DNA of 40,526 bases. Source: JBAWAP01 sp049589355. GTDB lineage: Bacteria; Chloroflexota; Anaerolineae; VGOG01. Of this stretch, positions 7,056 through 14,606 are shown one piece after another; the first letter of the stretch is position 1, and each line of letters begins with the position of its first letter. The DNA lies in NCBI GenBank assembly GCA_049589355.1, contig JBAWAP010000149.1, forward strand, positions 1-40,526. The letters are read 5' to 3'. The notes beneath the pieces are model-generated. The model had not been told where the DNA came from and searched no databases. It saw only the letters and a program-made list of their open reading frames with translations. Position numbers and translations under genes: made by a program.

Positions 7056-8454
7056 ATGTACAACAAAAGTAACCCCTGACATCGTCAATGCCCTGCGCCA
7101 GATCGTGGGCGAGGGCAATGTCCTGACCAGTGCCGAGGATATGGAGCCCTATACCCACGACGAGGTGGTGGGCTTGCGGGCCGACCCCGAGGTGGTAGTC
7201 AAGGCCACCAGCGCCCAACAGATTGCGGAGATCTTCAAGCTGGCCCAGCGGGAGCTCATCCCGGTGACGCCCCGTGGAGCGGGCTATGGTCTCAGCGGCG
7301 GGGCCGTGCCCGTTCACGGCGGCATCGTCCTCTCGACGGAAAAGATGAATCGCCTCCTGGAGATTGACAAGGAGAACTTGATGGTCACCGTCGAGCCCGG
7401 CATGATCACCGGCGATCTCCACCAGGCTGTTGAGGCCGAGGGTCTCTTTTATCCACCCGATCCAGCCAGCCTCGATTCGTGCTCCATCGGGGGCAACATC
7501 GCCGAGGGGGCGGGCGGCCCGAGAGCGGTCAAGTACGGGGTGACCAAGGACTACGTGTGCGGCCTGGAGGCGGTTCTGCCCTCGGGCGAGATCATCACCT
7601 GCGGGGGTAAGCTGGTCAAGAACGTCACCGGCTACAACCTGATCCAACTGCTGGTCGGCTCAGAGGGCACCCTGGCCGTGGTGACCAAGATCATCCTGCG
7701 ACTGCTGCCCCTGCCCAAGCTGCAGGTTGACCTGCTGGTGCCTTTCAACGACTTTCAGGCGGCAGCCAACACGGTCTCCGACATCATCGCCCAGCGCATC
7801 GTTCCCACTACCATCGAGTTCATGGAACGGGACAGCGTCTTGGCCAGTGAGCGGTACCTGGGGAAGGAACTTCCCTTCCACGATGCCGCAGCCCACCTCT
7901 TGATCCAACTGGACGGCAATCACAAAGAAGCGATAGACGCGGACTACGATAAGGTGGCTGGAATCTGTCTGGAGAACGGAGCTCTGGACGTCTTGATCGC
8001 CCTGAAGCCACGCGACCGAGACCGGCTCTGGGAGGCACGGCGGGCGATCATTGATGCCCTCAAAAAAGAGAGCCCCATAAACCACATGGAGGACGTGGTG
8101 GTGCCCCGGGCCGAGATCTCCGCCCTCCTGAGGGGAATCAGGGAGATAGCGGAGCGTTACGCCGTGCGCATCGTCAGCTTCGGACACGCTGGCGATGGCA
8201 ACGTCCACGTCAACGTGCTGAAGGATGACCTGGCCCTTGAGAAGTGGGAAGAGATCATCCCGTCATTGGTCGAAGAGATTTACAGGCTGACCATATCCCT
8301 GGGTGGGATGATTACCGGCGAGCACGGGATCGGTGCCACCCGCCGACAATATCTCCCTCTAGCTTTGGACCAGGCCCAGATCGAAATCATGGAGAGGATA
8401 AGGGAGGTCTTTGACTCTAGTCGCATCCTGAATCCGGCCAAGATATTCCCCTAA
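7056..8454 (+). CDS. glcD: FAD-linked glycolate/D-lactate oxidase subunit; start region appears frameshifted
   Basis: A PCMH-type flavoprotein oxidising a 2-hydroxy acid (glycolate or lactate) to the 2-oxo acid. The FAD-binding domain has VTPRGAGYGLSGGAVP and the IGGNIAEGAGG loop. The C-terminal FAD-oxidase domain has FGHAGDGNVHVN and ITGEHGIGATRR. The continuous frame has only a GTG at 7105, which would cut off conserved N-terminal residues. Upstream in the same frame is VTPDIVNALRQIVG, with no start codon. The ATG at 7056 reads MYNK and would join that frame if one A of the AAAA at 7065-7068 were absent. I therefore give 7056 as the likely original start. This may be a sequencing error or a real frameshift. 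Confidence 0.82.
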
Positions 8455-8480
8455 GGCCACGGGAGAGCGGATTTGCAGGA

Positions 8481-9215
8481 TCAGCAGATTGCTTGTTTCT
8501 CCGCCACCACGAAGTGTGAGAGTCCAAAAGCTCGCAGCGGCGTGCTTTCTAAGGCGTAAGTGACCCGGCGCAACAAGGTCCCTATCGTGGGATGGCGAGC
8601 AGCGATCTTATCGTAGCCGGGGTAAATCTGGATGTGAACTAGGACCTCAACGTTCAGGCCCTCGAACAGTCGCCGAATATCGCCTCTCGTATAAACCCGC
8701 ACGTGAGGGCAAAGGCGTCGCCGCAGGGAATCCGGCAGGTAGTTGACCAGCGGTACGTTGCCAAAGTGGTACTTTCCTCGCCAGAAGATGCCGTGGGTCT
8801 CTAGGGGGTAGAGGCGGTTGGGAGCGAAAATGACAATGCGTCCTCCCCCTTTTATTACCCGATGGGCCTCACGGATGGCCTGGCGGTCATCTTCGACGTG
8901 CTCGATGACTTCATGCAGGAGCACCACATCGAAGAAGCCATCAAGAAAGGGCAAATTCTCTGCTGGAGCGAGTTGGATGTTGGGTAGCGTCCGGCTCGCC
9001 TCTGCCACTTTCTCCGGGTCTACGTCCACGCCGTAGACCTCCTCGCTGAAATCCCGCATCTTTTTCACATACATCCCCAGCCCGCAGCCAACGTCCAGGA
9101 TGCATTTGCCCTGCAATGGCGCGTACTGACGGATCAGGGCCAATCTCCTGTCCTGCCCAAAGCGCCAAACGTAGCTAGGGTGGCCGAGGGTGATGGCTTT
9201 GTCGTCAGGTGACAT
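8481..9215 (-). CDS. SAM-dependent methyltransferase (type 11)
   Basis: A 244 aa class I methyltransferase. Motif I is ILDVGCGLGMY (about residues 39-49), the acidic end of strand 2 is YGVDVDPEK, and motif IV is FDVVLLHEVIEHVEDD. A C-terminal part with FAPNRLYPLETHG and hydrophobic/basic segments resembles lipid- or quinone-type and glycan-associated methyltransferases, but the substrate is not identifiable. A GGAG lies 8 nt before the ATG, inside the end of the MFS gene, so the two are probably co-transcribed. It converges with the FAD oxidase gene. Confidence 0.8.
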   Translation of the reverse strand: MSPDDKAITLGHPSYVWRFGQDRRLALIRQYAPLQGKCILDVGCGLGMYVKKMRDFSEEVYGVDVDPEKVAEASRTLPNIQLAPAENLPFLDGFFDVVLLHEVIEHVEDDRQAIREAHRVIKGGGRIVIFAPNRLYPLETHGIFWRGKYHFGNVPLVNYLPDSLRRRLCPHVRVYTRGDIRRLFEGLNVEVLVHIQIYPGYDKIAARHPTIGTLLRRVTYALESTPLRAFGLSHFVVAEKQAIC

Positions 9216-9227
9216 CTTGGTGCTCCA

Positions 9228-10541
9228 TCACTGCTTGGATTCCTTCGTGCTTACTGACATTCCCAAGGCAGCCAGGGCAAAGATCCCCGCTGTGCAAACG
9301 AAGATGAAGCGGAGGCCCAGGCCCGCGGCGATAGCCGCGCCAACCATTGGAGCTACAGCATTAGCCAGGGAGACGGCGCTGGCGTCGAGGCCGTACACCA
9401 CCCCCTGCCGGCCCTCGGGCGCCAGGTTGGCCAGCGTGGCACTGACGGAGGCCAGGATGCCCCCTAGCGCTACTCCCACCGCACCTTGCAGGATCAACAG
9501 TTCAGTGGGTGTGGCCACAAAGAATTGGGGGGCGTACAGCGCTGCTGCTCCCAGCGCACAAGCCACCAGTACACGCCGATGGCCGATGCGATCACCGACC
9601 CGCCCCAGGGCCACCGCCCCCAGGGCGGCAGTGGCCGCCCCTACACCCGTGATCAGCCCCGTGACGGAGGCCACTCGTTCCCCATCTGGCATCAGGGACT
9701 GAATGAAAAGCGGCAACATCGGTCCCATGATCCTCGATCCAAAATTCATTACCAGACGGGTGCCGAACATGACCAATAGCGCCCGAGATCGCAGCACCAG
9801 CGCCAACCCCTGCCAGAAGCCCTCAGGTGGTTCTTCGACGCTGAGCCCTTCGCCCCTTCGACTCCGCTCAGGGCAGGCTTCGCTCAGGCCAGGCTCATGC
9901 CGAAGGCTCGGGCTGAGGCCTTCGGCTAGCAAATCCTCCCTCCGCAGGGAGGGCTCGAATCGCTCTTCGACCAGGAAGAATACGCTCAGGCCCGCTGCGA
10001 AGAGCAAAGCAGCCGTCACCCAGAAGGCAGCCCGATAGCCGAAGGCGTCGGCTACCAGGCCGCCTAGTAGTGGCCCGACCGAGGCTCCGCTGTAGACCGC
10101 CATCTGTAACAGCCCCAGGGCATAGCCAGACCTCCGGCGGGGCACTGAGCTGGCTACCAACGTGGTTGCCGCCGGTATAGTGCCTGTAACACACCCCTGC
10201 AAGGCCCGCAGGATCGCCAGTTGCTGCACGTTACGCACCAATCCCATAGCGCCGAGCAGCATCGCCCCGCCGAACATTGCCCGCTCCACCATCAGCTTGC
10301 GCCCGTAGCGGTCAGCCAGGGAGCCCCAGATGGGGGCAAAGATGGCCATGGTGACAGCTTGGCCGGTGACCAGAAGCGCCGACCAGATCTCCACCTGTTC
10401 CAGGTCGGTCACCCCTAACTCCTGCACGTAGTAGGGCAGGAAGGGGAGGGTCACGCTGAAGCCGGCGATGGCCACCAGCTCCGCCACCCAGATAACGTAC
10501 AGATTGCGCTGCCACCCTCGCGTCAATGAATCCGTTTCCAT
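9228..10541 (-). CDS. MFS drug-efflux-type transporter with a repeat-derived central loop
   Basis: A 12-helix major facilitator (437 aa) of the multidrug/tetracycline (DHA1) type. Motif A is GSLADRYGRK (73-82), and the second half has GRVGDRIGHRR. It probably exports small lipophilic compounds by proton antiport. The TM6-TM7 cytoplasmic loop (about 204-236) includes LSEACPERSRRGEGLS, a peptide that arises when a common short repeat (CTTCGACTCCGCTCAGG-like, 9840-9935) sits inside a gene. Transporter folding tolerates insertions here. It is the first gene before the methyltransferase. The substrate is unknown. Confidence 0.85.
   Translation of the reverse strand: METDSLTRGWQRNLYVIWVAELVAIAGFSVTLPFLPYYVQELGVTDLEQVEIWSALLVTGQAVTMAIFAPIWGSLADRYGRKLMVERAMFGGAMLLGAMGLVRNVQQLAILRALQGCVTGTIPAATTLVASSVPRRRSGYALGLLQMAVYSGASVGPLLGGLVADAFGYRAAFWVTAALLFAAGLSVFFLVEERFEPSLRREDLLAEGLSPSLRHEPGLSEACPERSRRGEGLSVEEPPEGFWQGLALVLRSRALLVMFGTRLVMNFGSRIMGPMLPLFIQSLMPDGERVASVTGLITGVGAATAALGAVALGRVGDRIGHRRVLVACALGAAALYAPQFFVATPTELLILQGAVGVALGGILASVSATLANLAPEGRQGVVYGLDASAVSLANAVAPMVGAAIAAGLGLRFIFVCTAGIFALAALGMSVSTKESKQ
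9840..9935. repeat. Short dispersed repeat inserted in the MFS gene
   Basis: CCTTCGACTCCGCTCAGG followed by variants of CTTCGCTCAGG and GCCGAAGGCTCGGGCTGAGG. The family is related to the copy inside the Uma2 gene (14459-14479, CCTTCGACAAGCTCAGGAC). It is translated in frame in both places. Confidence 0.6.
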
Positions 10542-10570
10542 TTAGCATACTGGCCCTTGGTGCGAAAAGA

Positions 10571-10597
10571 ATGCTGTACGGTAGCACCGCACAGCAT
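10571..10597. other. Hairpin upstream of the MFS gene
   Basis: ATGCTGT-a-CGGT-agc-ACCG-c-ACAGCAT forms an 11 bp imperfect stem with a 3 nt loop, about 30 bp before the MFS start. No T-run follows, so it could be an operator or an mRNA structure. Confidence 0.45.
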
Positions 10598-10636
10598 CAT
10601 TGGGAACTCAGTCAATTGCTTGACCCAGTTAGACCA

Positions 10637-10726
10637 TTAGCTCGGAACAGCATTGGTGTTATACAACACGCGGGTCTCGGCGTCGAAGGTGATGGTAGCG
10701 GTGTTATTGATGGGGATGTAGGTCAT
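10637..10726 (-). CDS. Small ORF (29 aa) of unknown function
   Basis: ATG at 10726 to TAA at 10637. The product starts MTYIPINNTATITFDAETRV and is rich in Thr and Asn, like a beta-strand segment of a secreted protein. It may be a fragment of a larger lost gene. It has no clear ribosome site and lies just downstream of the DUF5615 stop at 10741. Confidence 0.2.
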   Translation of the reverse strand: MTYIPINNTATITFDAETRVLYNTNAVPS

Positions 10727-10740
10727 TTTTCACTGAAGGT

Positions 10741-11115
10741 CTACACATAGCGTAACTGCATTTGCATCTCGTCAGCAGTAACCGAGTTCAATAAATCAAG
10801 TAGTTTGGCGACAGTGATCTCATCCCGAGACCGGCGCTTGGCTATGATAATGCCGTAGTGTCTTGCCCCCTCGTCCAAGTAGCGACGATGTCGAGCCTCA
10901 AAGTTGTAGCGGTTATGAGTTACGAAGGCTCTGCCTTGTGAAACGGCGAATTCCAGTTGGATATCATCGTCCCGCCCTAGCATGGCGACATCACGAGCGC
11001 ATAGCACGTCAAACCCTCGATTACGAAGGTTGTTCACAATGTCAACGGATACATCCTCATCGAAGTAGAACCTGATAAACAGAGGCCGAAGTTCTTCGTT
11101 AGCCCGTTGGCTCAT
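10741..11115 (-). CDS. DUF5615 PIN-like protein (toxin-like)
   Basis: A 124 aa PIN-like protein of the DUF5615 group, presumed RNases in toxin-antitoxin-type pairs. The conserved acidic pattern is visible: FYFDEDVS near the N-terminus, GFDVLCARD, and VTHNRYNFEARHR with a nucleic-acid-binding look. The start overlaps the upstream DUF433 gene by 17 nt, so the two are translated together. This is the standard arrangement for DUF433-DUF5615 modules. RNase activity is known only by analogy to PIN domains. Confidence 0.8.
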   Translation of the reverse strand: MSQRANEELRPLFIRFYFDEDVSVDIVNNLRNRGFDVLCARDVAMLGRDDDIQLEFAVSQGRAFVTHNRYNFEARHRRYLDEGARHYGIIIAKRRSRDEITVAKLLDLLNSVTADEMQMQLRYV

Positions 11116-11479
11116 CTTCCACCGGCACCCTGTTTAGCACGATGTATCGCTCGATCTCGTCACGATGATCGTCATAGTAGCTGAGAGCGTCGAAGATGTG
11201 CGCCAGACGCAAGTGAGGAAGCTTGCGAGCGATTTCATCCGGGGGATCGCCAAACTTCCAGTGTTCGATGATAGCTCGCACCGGCGTCCGCGTCTCTTTA
11301 ATCACCGGCTCACCGCTCAGCACGTTTGCCTGTCGCTCGATGTAGGGATGCTCAGTCACTTCGCCTGCTGGCCGAGCAACGACTCGGGATTGGAGCAACT
11401 CACGTAGCTCACGGACAGTGCCCTCAAGGATGTCCAGCCGATGGGCGAGTTGTTGTGCGCTAGGGATTGTCTGACTCAT
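11099..11479 (-). CDS. DUF433 antitoxin-like protein
   Basis: A 126 aa protein with a C-terminal DUF433 domain (HTH-like, VapB-type partner). The motif order is VLSGEPVIKETRTPVRAIIEHW, GDPPDEIARKLPHLRLAHIFDALSYY. The N-terminal third looks like a short coiled coil (LAHRLDILEGTVRELRELLQ) that could dimerise. The longer reading from 11518 was rejected, because a GGAG sits 8 nt before the ATG at 11479 and the extra residues look like translated leader. It pairs with the downstream DUF5615 gene. Confidence 0.8.
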   Translation of the reverse strand: MSQTIPSAQQLAHRLDILEGTVRELRELLQSRVVARPAGEVTEHPYIERQANVLSGEPVIKETRTPVRAIIEHWKFGDPPDEIARKLPHLRLAHIFDALSYYDDHRDEIERYIVLNRVPVEDEPTG

Positions 11480-11513
11480 CTGGTACTCCTGGGGAATAAA
11501 ATGGTTGGTTAAG

Positions 11514-11542
11514 TTCATATTGTACTATAAGTAACCTGGCAA
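11514..11542 (-). promoter_or_regulatory. Weak promoter for the DUF433/DUF5615 pair
   Basis: TTGCCA (11542-11537), 17 bp, TATGAA (11519-11514). The -10 is poor, so this is tentative. Confidence 0.35.
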
Positions 11543-11555
11543 GTAAAGTGTCATA

Positions 11556-11705
11556 TTAAGCGAAATGCCACAACTGGAAGAGAAGCTGCAGTTTTCGCGC
11601 CGGCGTCATCGGCCGCCAGATAGCTACCTGCTGGGGGTCCCGCGTACCCAACCGTCGGCGAAAGTCTTCGGCCAAGTGAAGTATGGCCGGTGGGAGTTCA
11701 TTATT
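11556..11705 (-). pseudogene. C-terminal fragment of a hypothetical protein
   Basis: A minus-strand frame without its own start reads NELPPAILHLAEDFRRRLG, then a short link, WRPMTPARKLQLLFQLW and stop (TAA 11558-11556). The 'MTPxxKLQLxFQLxxFA' style recurs in small helical proteins of Chloroflexi-like genomes, but I cannot name the family. It adjoins the point where the restriction endonuclease breaks off, which suggests two gene remnants joined by a deletion. Confidence 0.3.
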
Positions 11706-12249
11706 GCATTGCGCCTCTCTTCCTCCTGTCGTGCCGGCAGTTAATGATAGCTAGAATTCTCCAAGTATTCCCCTTCTGATAGAGCACAAACAGGTCGGTG
11801 TCTGGATAGTCCTGAAGTTGCGTCTGATCGCATCGCCTTTTAACCGGCACCTTGTTATAGTCGATGATTGCTTGAATGACACCGGGGTCATCAATTAGAG
11901 CGGAGAGGGCACTTGCACTCATCTTTCGCTCAAATTTCTTGTGTATTCCCGAATTAGACCATACAACATCTTGTGGTCTATGCCGCAAAATGCCGTCTTG
12001 GAACAGCATGAAAAGACACTTTCCGATCCGTCTTGTGTACCGATAGTTGTTCCCACACTATATGTTGTGGTTAAATTCAGATTTGGGTCTAAAAATAAGC
12101 GAACGATGAGTTGCAGTTCCTTTGATGATAAATATGCCTTGAGGATTCAAAAGCTCGTTCAATATCATACCCACTATTGCTTCAAAGTCTCTACCGTAAA
12201 GAGCTCGTCGCCCTTGAGCAGTGCTGTCATCGAGAATCGTCATGTTCAT
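11701..12249 (-). pseudogene. Type II restriction endonuclease, amber-interrupted and C-terminally truncated
   Basis: One minus-strand frame from the ATG at 12249 to the TAA at 11701 (183 codons) is broken only by a TAG at 12058-12060. Before it are GRRALYGRDFEAIVGMILNELL and then FIIKG. After it are YRYTRRIGKCLFMLFQDG and YPDTDLFVLYQKGNTWRILAIINC. The last segment matches the catalytic D...(I/V)INCK-type strand of BsaWI-like type II enzymes. Here the catalytic Lys and everything after it are replaced by RHDRRKRGAMQ. The nuclease should therefore be inactive even with readthrough. The start overlaps the methyltransferase 3' end by 23 nt, as expected for a restriction-modification pair. The specificity and exact family are unproven. 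Confidence 0.7.
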
Positions 12250-13156
12250 CCCCTCCTATAGTGTATTCGGCCACTTGCTCAAGAAGTCTCAACTGGCTCT
12301 CAGCTATCTTTAGAAGGTGCAATCTTTTAGCTGCTAATTGACAGTACTGCTCTGATATGTCAATATGGATATACTTTCTTTTGGTTTTGTAGGCGACAGC
12401 AGCTACAGTTCCTGTACCTCCGAACATATCCAATATTACGTTATCTTGGTAACTGTAGTATTTTATCAATCTGTATATTAATTCCTCTGGAAATGGGGCC
12501 GGATGTCCATTCCTTTGGCTCTCAGCAGGGATATGCCAGAATCCATCGGAGAATCTCTTGAATTCTTCGGCAGTAATATCTATCTTGTTCTTGTCTCCAT
12601 CCAGTCTCCAGTTCCCTTTAGAGAAGATATAGACATATTCCCAAGACGGTATAATGTGAGGATTAGAAGGGCTCTGCCAACTTCCCCAGGCCGTTCGGCG
12701 GGCTGTCATACTCTGCTTGTACCAAAGAATCTCCGTTCTGAAAATCATACCTAAATCTCGTAGTTGATTTACCAAGTCAATATGAACGGGACAGAAATCG
12801 CTTATGCTAGTTGGGGCAATATTTAGAGCAAACCTCCCACCATCAACTAAAACCCTGATTAATTCTTTCCATACTTCATTCAACCAGCCCAAGTACTTGG
12901 CGTAATCCAAATTGTCATTGTGAAGATCATACTCCACACCCACGTTGTAGGGAGGGGAAGTTATGGCCAGATGGACACTCTTTTCAGGCATGGCCTTCAT
13001 GACTGTGAGGCAATCCCCACAGATCACCTGATCGAGTAAGTCTTCCATACTCAATTGCTCATGCCCTTTGTAGTACAGAACCGACGTCTCATACTGCGTA
13101 TGCATTCCCCTCCGTTGCGAAGCCTCTTCTATCCTTGCATGTACAGCCTCATCCAC
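12227..13156 (-). CDS. DNA methyltransferase, N4/N6 type (beta class)
   Basis: Transfers a methyl group to cytosine N4 or adenine N6 in a specific DNA site. The catalytic motif IV, TSPPYNVG, precedes the SAM-binding motif I, DMFGGTGTVAAVA, giving beta-class order. Ser before PPY favours N4-cytosine. The region between contains GWLNEVWKELIRVL and a WYKQSMTARRTAWGSW target-recognition-like stretch. At 309 aa it appears full length and has no disruptions. The start is the GTG at 13156, or the ATG at 13105, which has GGAGGGG close upstream. The cognate nuclease downstream is broken, so this is probably an orphan modification enzyme. Confidence 0.88.
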   Translation of the reverse strand: MDEAVHARIEEASQRRGMHTQYETSVLYYKGHEQLSMEDLLDQVICGDCLTVMKAMPEKSVHLAITSPPYNVGVEYDLHNDNLDYAKYLGWLNEVWKELIRVLVDGGRFALNIAPTSISDFCPVHIDLVNQLRDLGMIFRTEILWYKQSMTARRTAWGSWQSPSNPHIIPSWEYVYIFSKGNWRLDGDKNKIDITAEEFKRFSDGFWHIPAESQRNGHPAPFPEELIYRLIKYYSYQDNVILDMFGGTGTVAAVAYKTKRKYIHIDISEQYCQLAAKRLHLLKIAESQLRLLEQVAEYTIGGDEHDDSR

Positions 13157-13201
13157 GGCGTAGCAATCCTCGGAAGGTGTCAGCTATCGTAGTGGTAAAT
13201 G

Positions 13202-13291
13202 TCACAACAACTGTAACTCCGTCACCCTGCTCGATAGTGTTCTCCGATCTTGCATGAATGTTGAAACTTGCCGCTCAAAATCGCGGAACAT
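13202..13291 (-). CDS. Small ORF (29 aa) in the methyltransferase leader
   Basis: It begins a couple of bases downstream of the predicted transcription start, and runs from the ATG at 13291 to the TGA at 13202. It reads MFRDFERQVSTFMQDRRTL and so on. It could be a leader peptide, since it would be the first ORF on the transcript, or chance. Confidence 0.2.
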   Translation of the reverse strand: MFRDFERQVSTFMQDRRTLSSRVTELQLL

Positions 13292-13299
13292 CTACTCCA

Positions 13300-13328
13300 A
13301 TTATAGGCGAATATGGGCCGGGGGTCAA
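13300..13328 (-). promoter_or_regulatory. Promoter of the DNA methyltransferase
   Basis: TTGACC (13328-13323), 17 bp, TATAAT (13305-13300). The leader is about 135 nt to the GTG start. Confidence 0.75.
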
Positions 13329-13367
13329 GTGGCAAAATCGGGCGACCTCAGTCAGCCGCAGAGGGAC

Positions 13368-13395
13368 TCAAAAAGCTCACACTACGGTGAGCTTT
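13368..13395 (-). terminator. Intrinsic terminator after the URO-D/NHL remnant
   Basis: A 9 bp stem AAAGCTCAC/GTGAGCTTT runs into TTTTT on the minus strand. It isolates the island genes from the methyltransferase promoter just downstream. Confidence 0.7.
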
Positions 13396-13425
13396 ATGGC
13401 CAAGGGGCTCATGGAGCTACTTCCA

Positions 13426-13550
13426 CTACGACGGGGTAATCTCACGGATGCAGTTGTTGCCCGAGTCATCCACGTAGATGCTGCCTTCGGGCCCAACGGC
13501 CATCCATAGCGGATGATCGAACTTGGACCACCTCGCCCGGTCCACTAAGT
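13426..13550 (-). pseudogene. NHL-repeat protein, C-terminal fragment
   Basis: The minus-strand frame reads FDHPLWMAVGPEGSIYVDDSG and then NNCIREI before TAG at 13426. This is one NHL beta-propeller blade plus the end of a second motif. The rest of the propeller is absent, so it is a remnant fused to the neighbouring URO-D fragment. Confidence 0.55.
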
Positions 13551-13555
13551 CACCG

Positions 13556-13881
13556 TCAGACCGGCGGAAGCTCCTGGGGCGTAGTGTACATGGCAACGAT
13601 GTTCTCCAGAGGTGTGTCAGCCTGGATGTAATGGGCTGAAGCGCAGATGTAGCCCCCGCCCTGGCCCAGCACCCGGCAGCGTTCTTGTACCTCGGCCTGC
13701 ACTTCCTGAGGTGTGCCTCTGGGCAGAGTCTGTTGGATGTCAACGGCCCCGTAGAACGACAGCCATCACCAAACTCTTTCTTGATAAGGGCTGTGTCCAT
13801 GCCAGCCGCCCGGGGCTGCAAGGGGTTGAGCACGTCAATGCCCATCTCGTTGGTCAGGGCTCCGATGTTATGAAATTCCAC
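13556..13881 (-). pseudogene. Uroporphyrinogen decarboxylase-family C-terminus, frameshifted
   Basis: The first part (13881 to about 13765) reads MEFHNIGALTNEMGIDVLNP and ends ALIKKEFGD. The reading then continues in a shifted frame as LSFYGAVDIQQTLPRGTPQE, then QGGGYICASAHYIQADTP, and stops at TGA 13558-13556. Both halves match the C-terminal URO-D/methylcobamide methyltransferase fold (VDIQQTLP...GGxIxxxxHxIQxDTP). One or more indels near 13765 separate them, and the N-terminal half is missing. It is non-functional. Confidence 0.6.
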
Positions 13882-13885
13882 TTGC

Positions 13886-14539
13886 CTACTTGCTCACTAA
13901 CACCCCATCTACGGCCACCCTAAAGCCAGCCAACACCTCCGAATGAGCCTCCTCGCCTCCACCCCACTTACCCAACAGTTCATAAGCCCCCTCCCGGAGT
14001 ATGAACACCTCCACCGTCTGCCCCTGGGGATCCAAGATCCAATATTCCCTCACCCTGGCTCGCGCGTATTCCACCGTCTTCTCCAGGCGATCGGTCCGCC
14101 GGGTGCCAGGGGAGAGCACCTCAACTACCAGGTCTGGTGGGCCATAGGCCTGCTCACCAATGAGGTGACTGTGTTCCCTGGCCACGAAGAGGATATCCGG
14201 CTCGCGAATCTTGCCCGGCCAGAGGCGCACCGGCAATGGACCAAACTGTACAGTACCCAGATCGTGCTCAGCCACGAAATCATACATAGCGCGGTATAGC
14301 TGGCTCACTATCCGCTGGTGGGTATGGGTTGGATGTGGCGGCATGACCAATTCTCCTTCTGATAGCTCGATAAAACGATTGGTATCCGGCAAGGCGAAAT
14401 AATCCGCCTCTGTCCACTGTCCTCTGGGCGGCCATAGCTGTGCCACTTCAACCGCCAATCCTTCGACAAGCTCAGGACACCGTTCCGATGGCTGAATAGA
14501 TCCTTCCACCACGCTGCTAGATGCAATTGTTTTCATCAT
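13886..14539 (-). CDS. Uma2-family (DUF820) putative restriction endonuclease
   Basis: A 217 aa PD-(D/E)XK-fold protein. The catalytic pattern is visible: REPDILFV, then PPDLVVEVLSPGTRRTDRLEKTVEYA (Glu-x...Asp...Lys) and VREYWILDPQGQTVEVF. Uma2 proteins are common in Cyanobacteria and Chloroflexota and their role is unproven. Residues 18-30 contain CPELVEG, a translated short repeat (14459-14479). GGGAGG lies 8 nt before the ATG, so that start is credible even though the first 35 residues are not conserved. It lies downstream of the transporter operon on the same strand. Confidence 0.8.
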   Translation of the reverse strand: MMKTIASSSVVEGSIQPSERCPELVEGLAVEVAQLWPPRGQWTEADYFALPDTNRFIELSEGELVMPPHPTHTHQRIVSQLYRAMYDFVAEHDLGTVQFGPLPVRLWPGKIREPDILFVAREHSHLIGEQAYGPPDLVVEVLSPGTRRTDRLEKTVEYARARVREYWILDPQGQTVEVFILREGAYELLGKWGGGEEAHSEVLAGFRVAVDGVLVSK

Positions 14540-14606
14540 ACACTACACCTCCCGCCTGTAGCGAATGGCCGATGGCTAACTTACCCCCTGCCTCTTGCCT
14601 CCTGCC

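Noticed and set aside
6901..7647. 248-codon minus ORF across the aminotransferase-oxidase junction
   Set aside because: Antisense to two conserved enzymes; no start signal or domain.
12058..12060. TAG read as pyrrolysine or a recoded sense codon
   Set aside because: The gene is also truncated at its catalytic motif, other genes use TAG as a normal stop (oxidoreductase-type hits not needed; MBL and the NHL fragment end in TAG), and no pyl genes are present.
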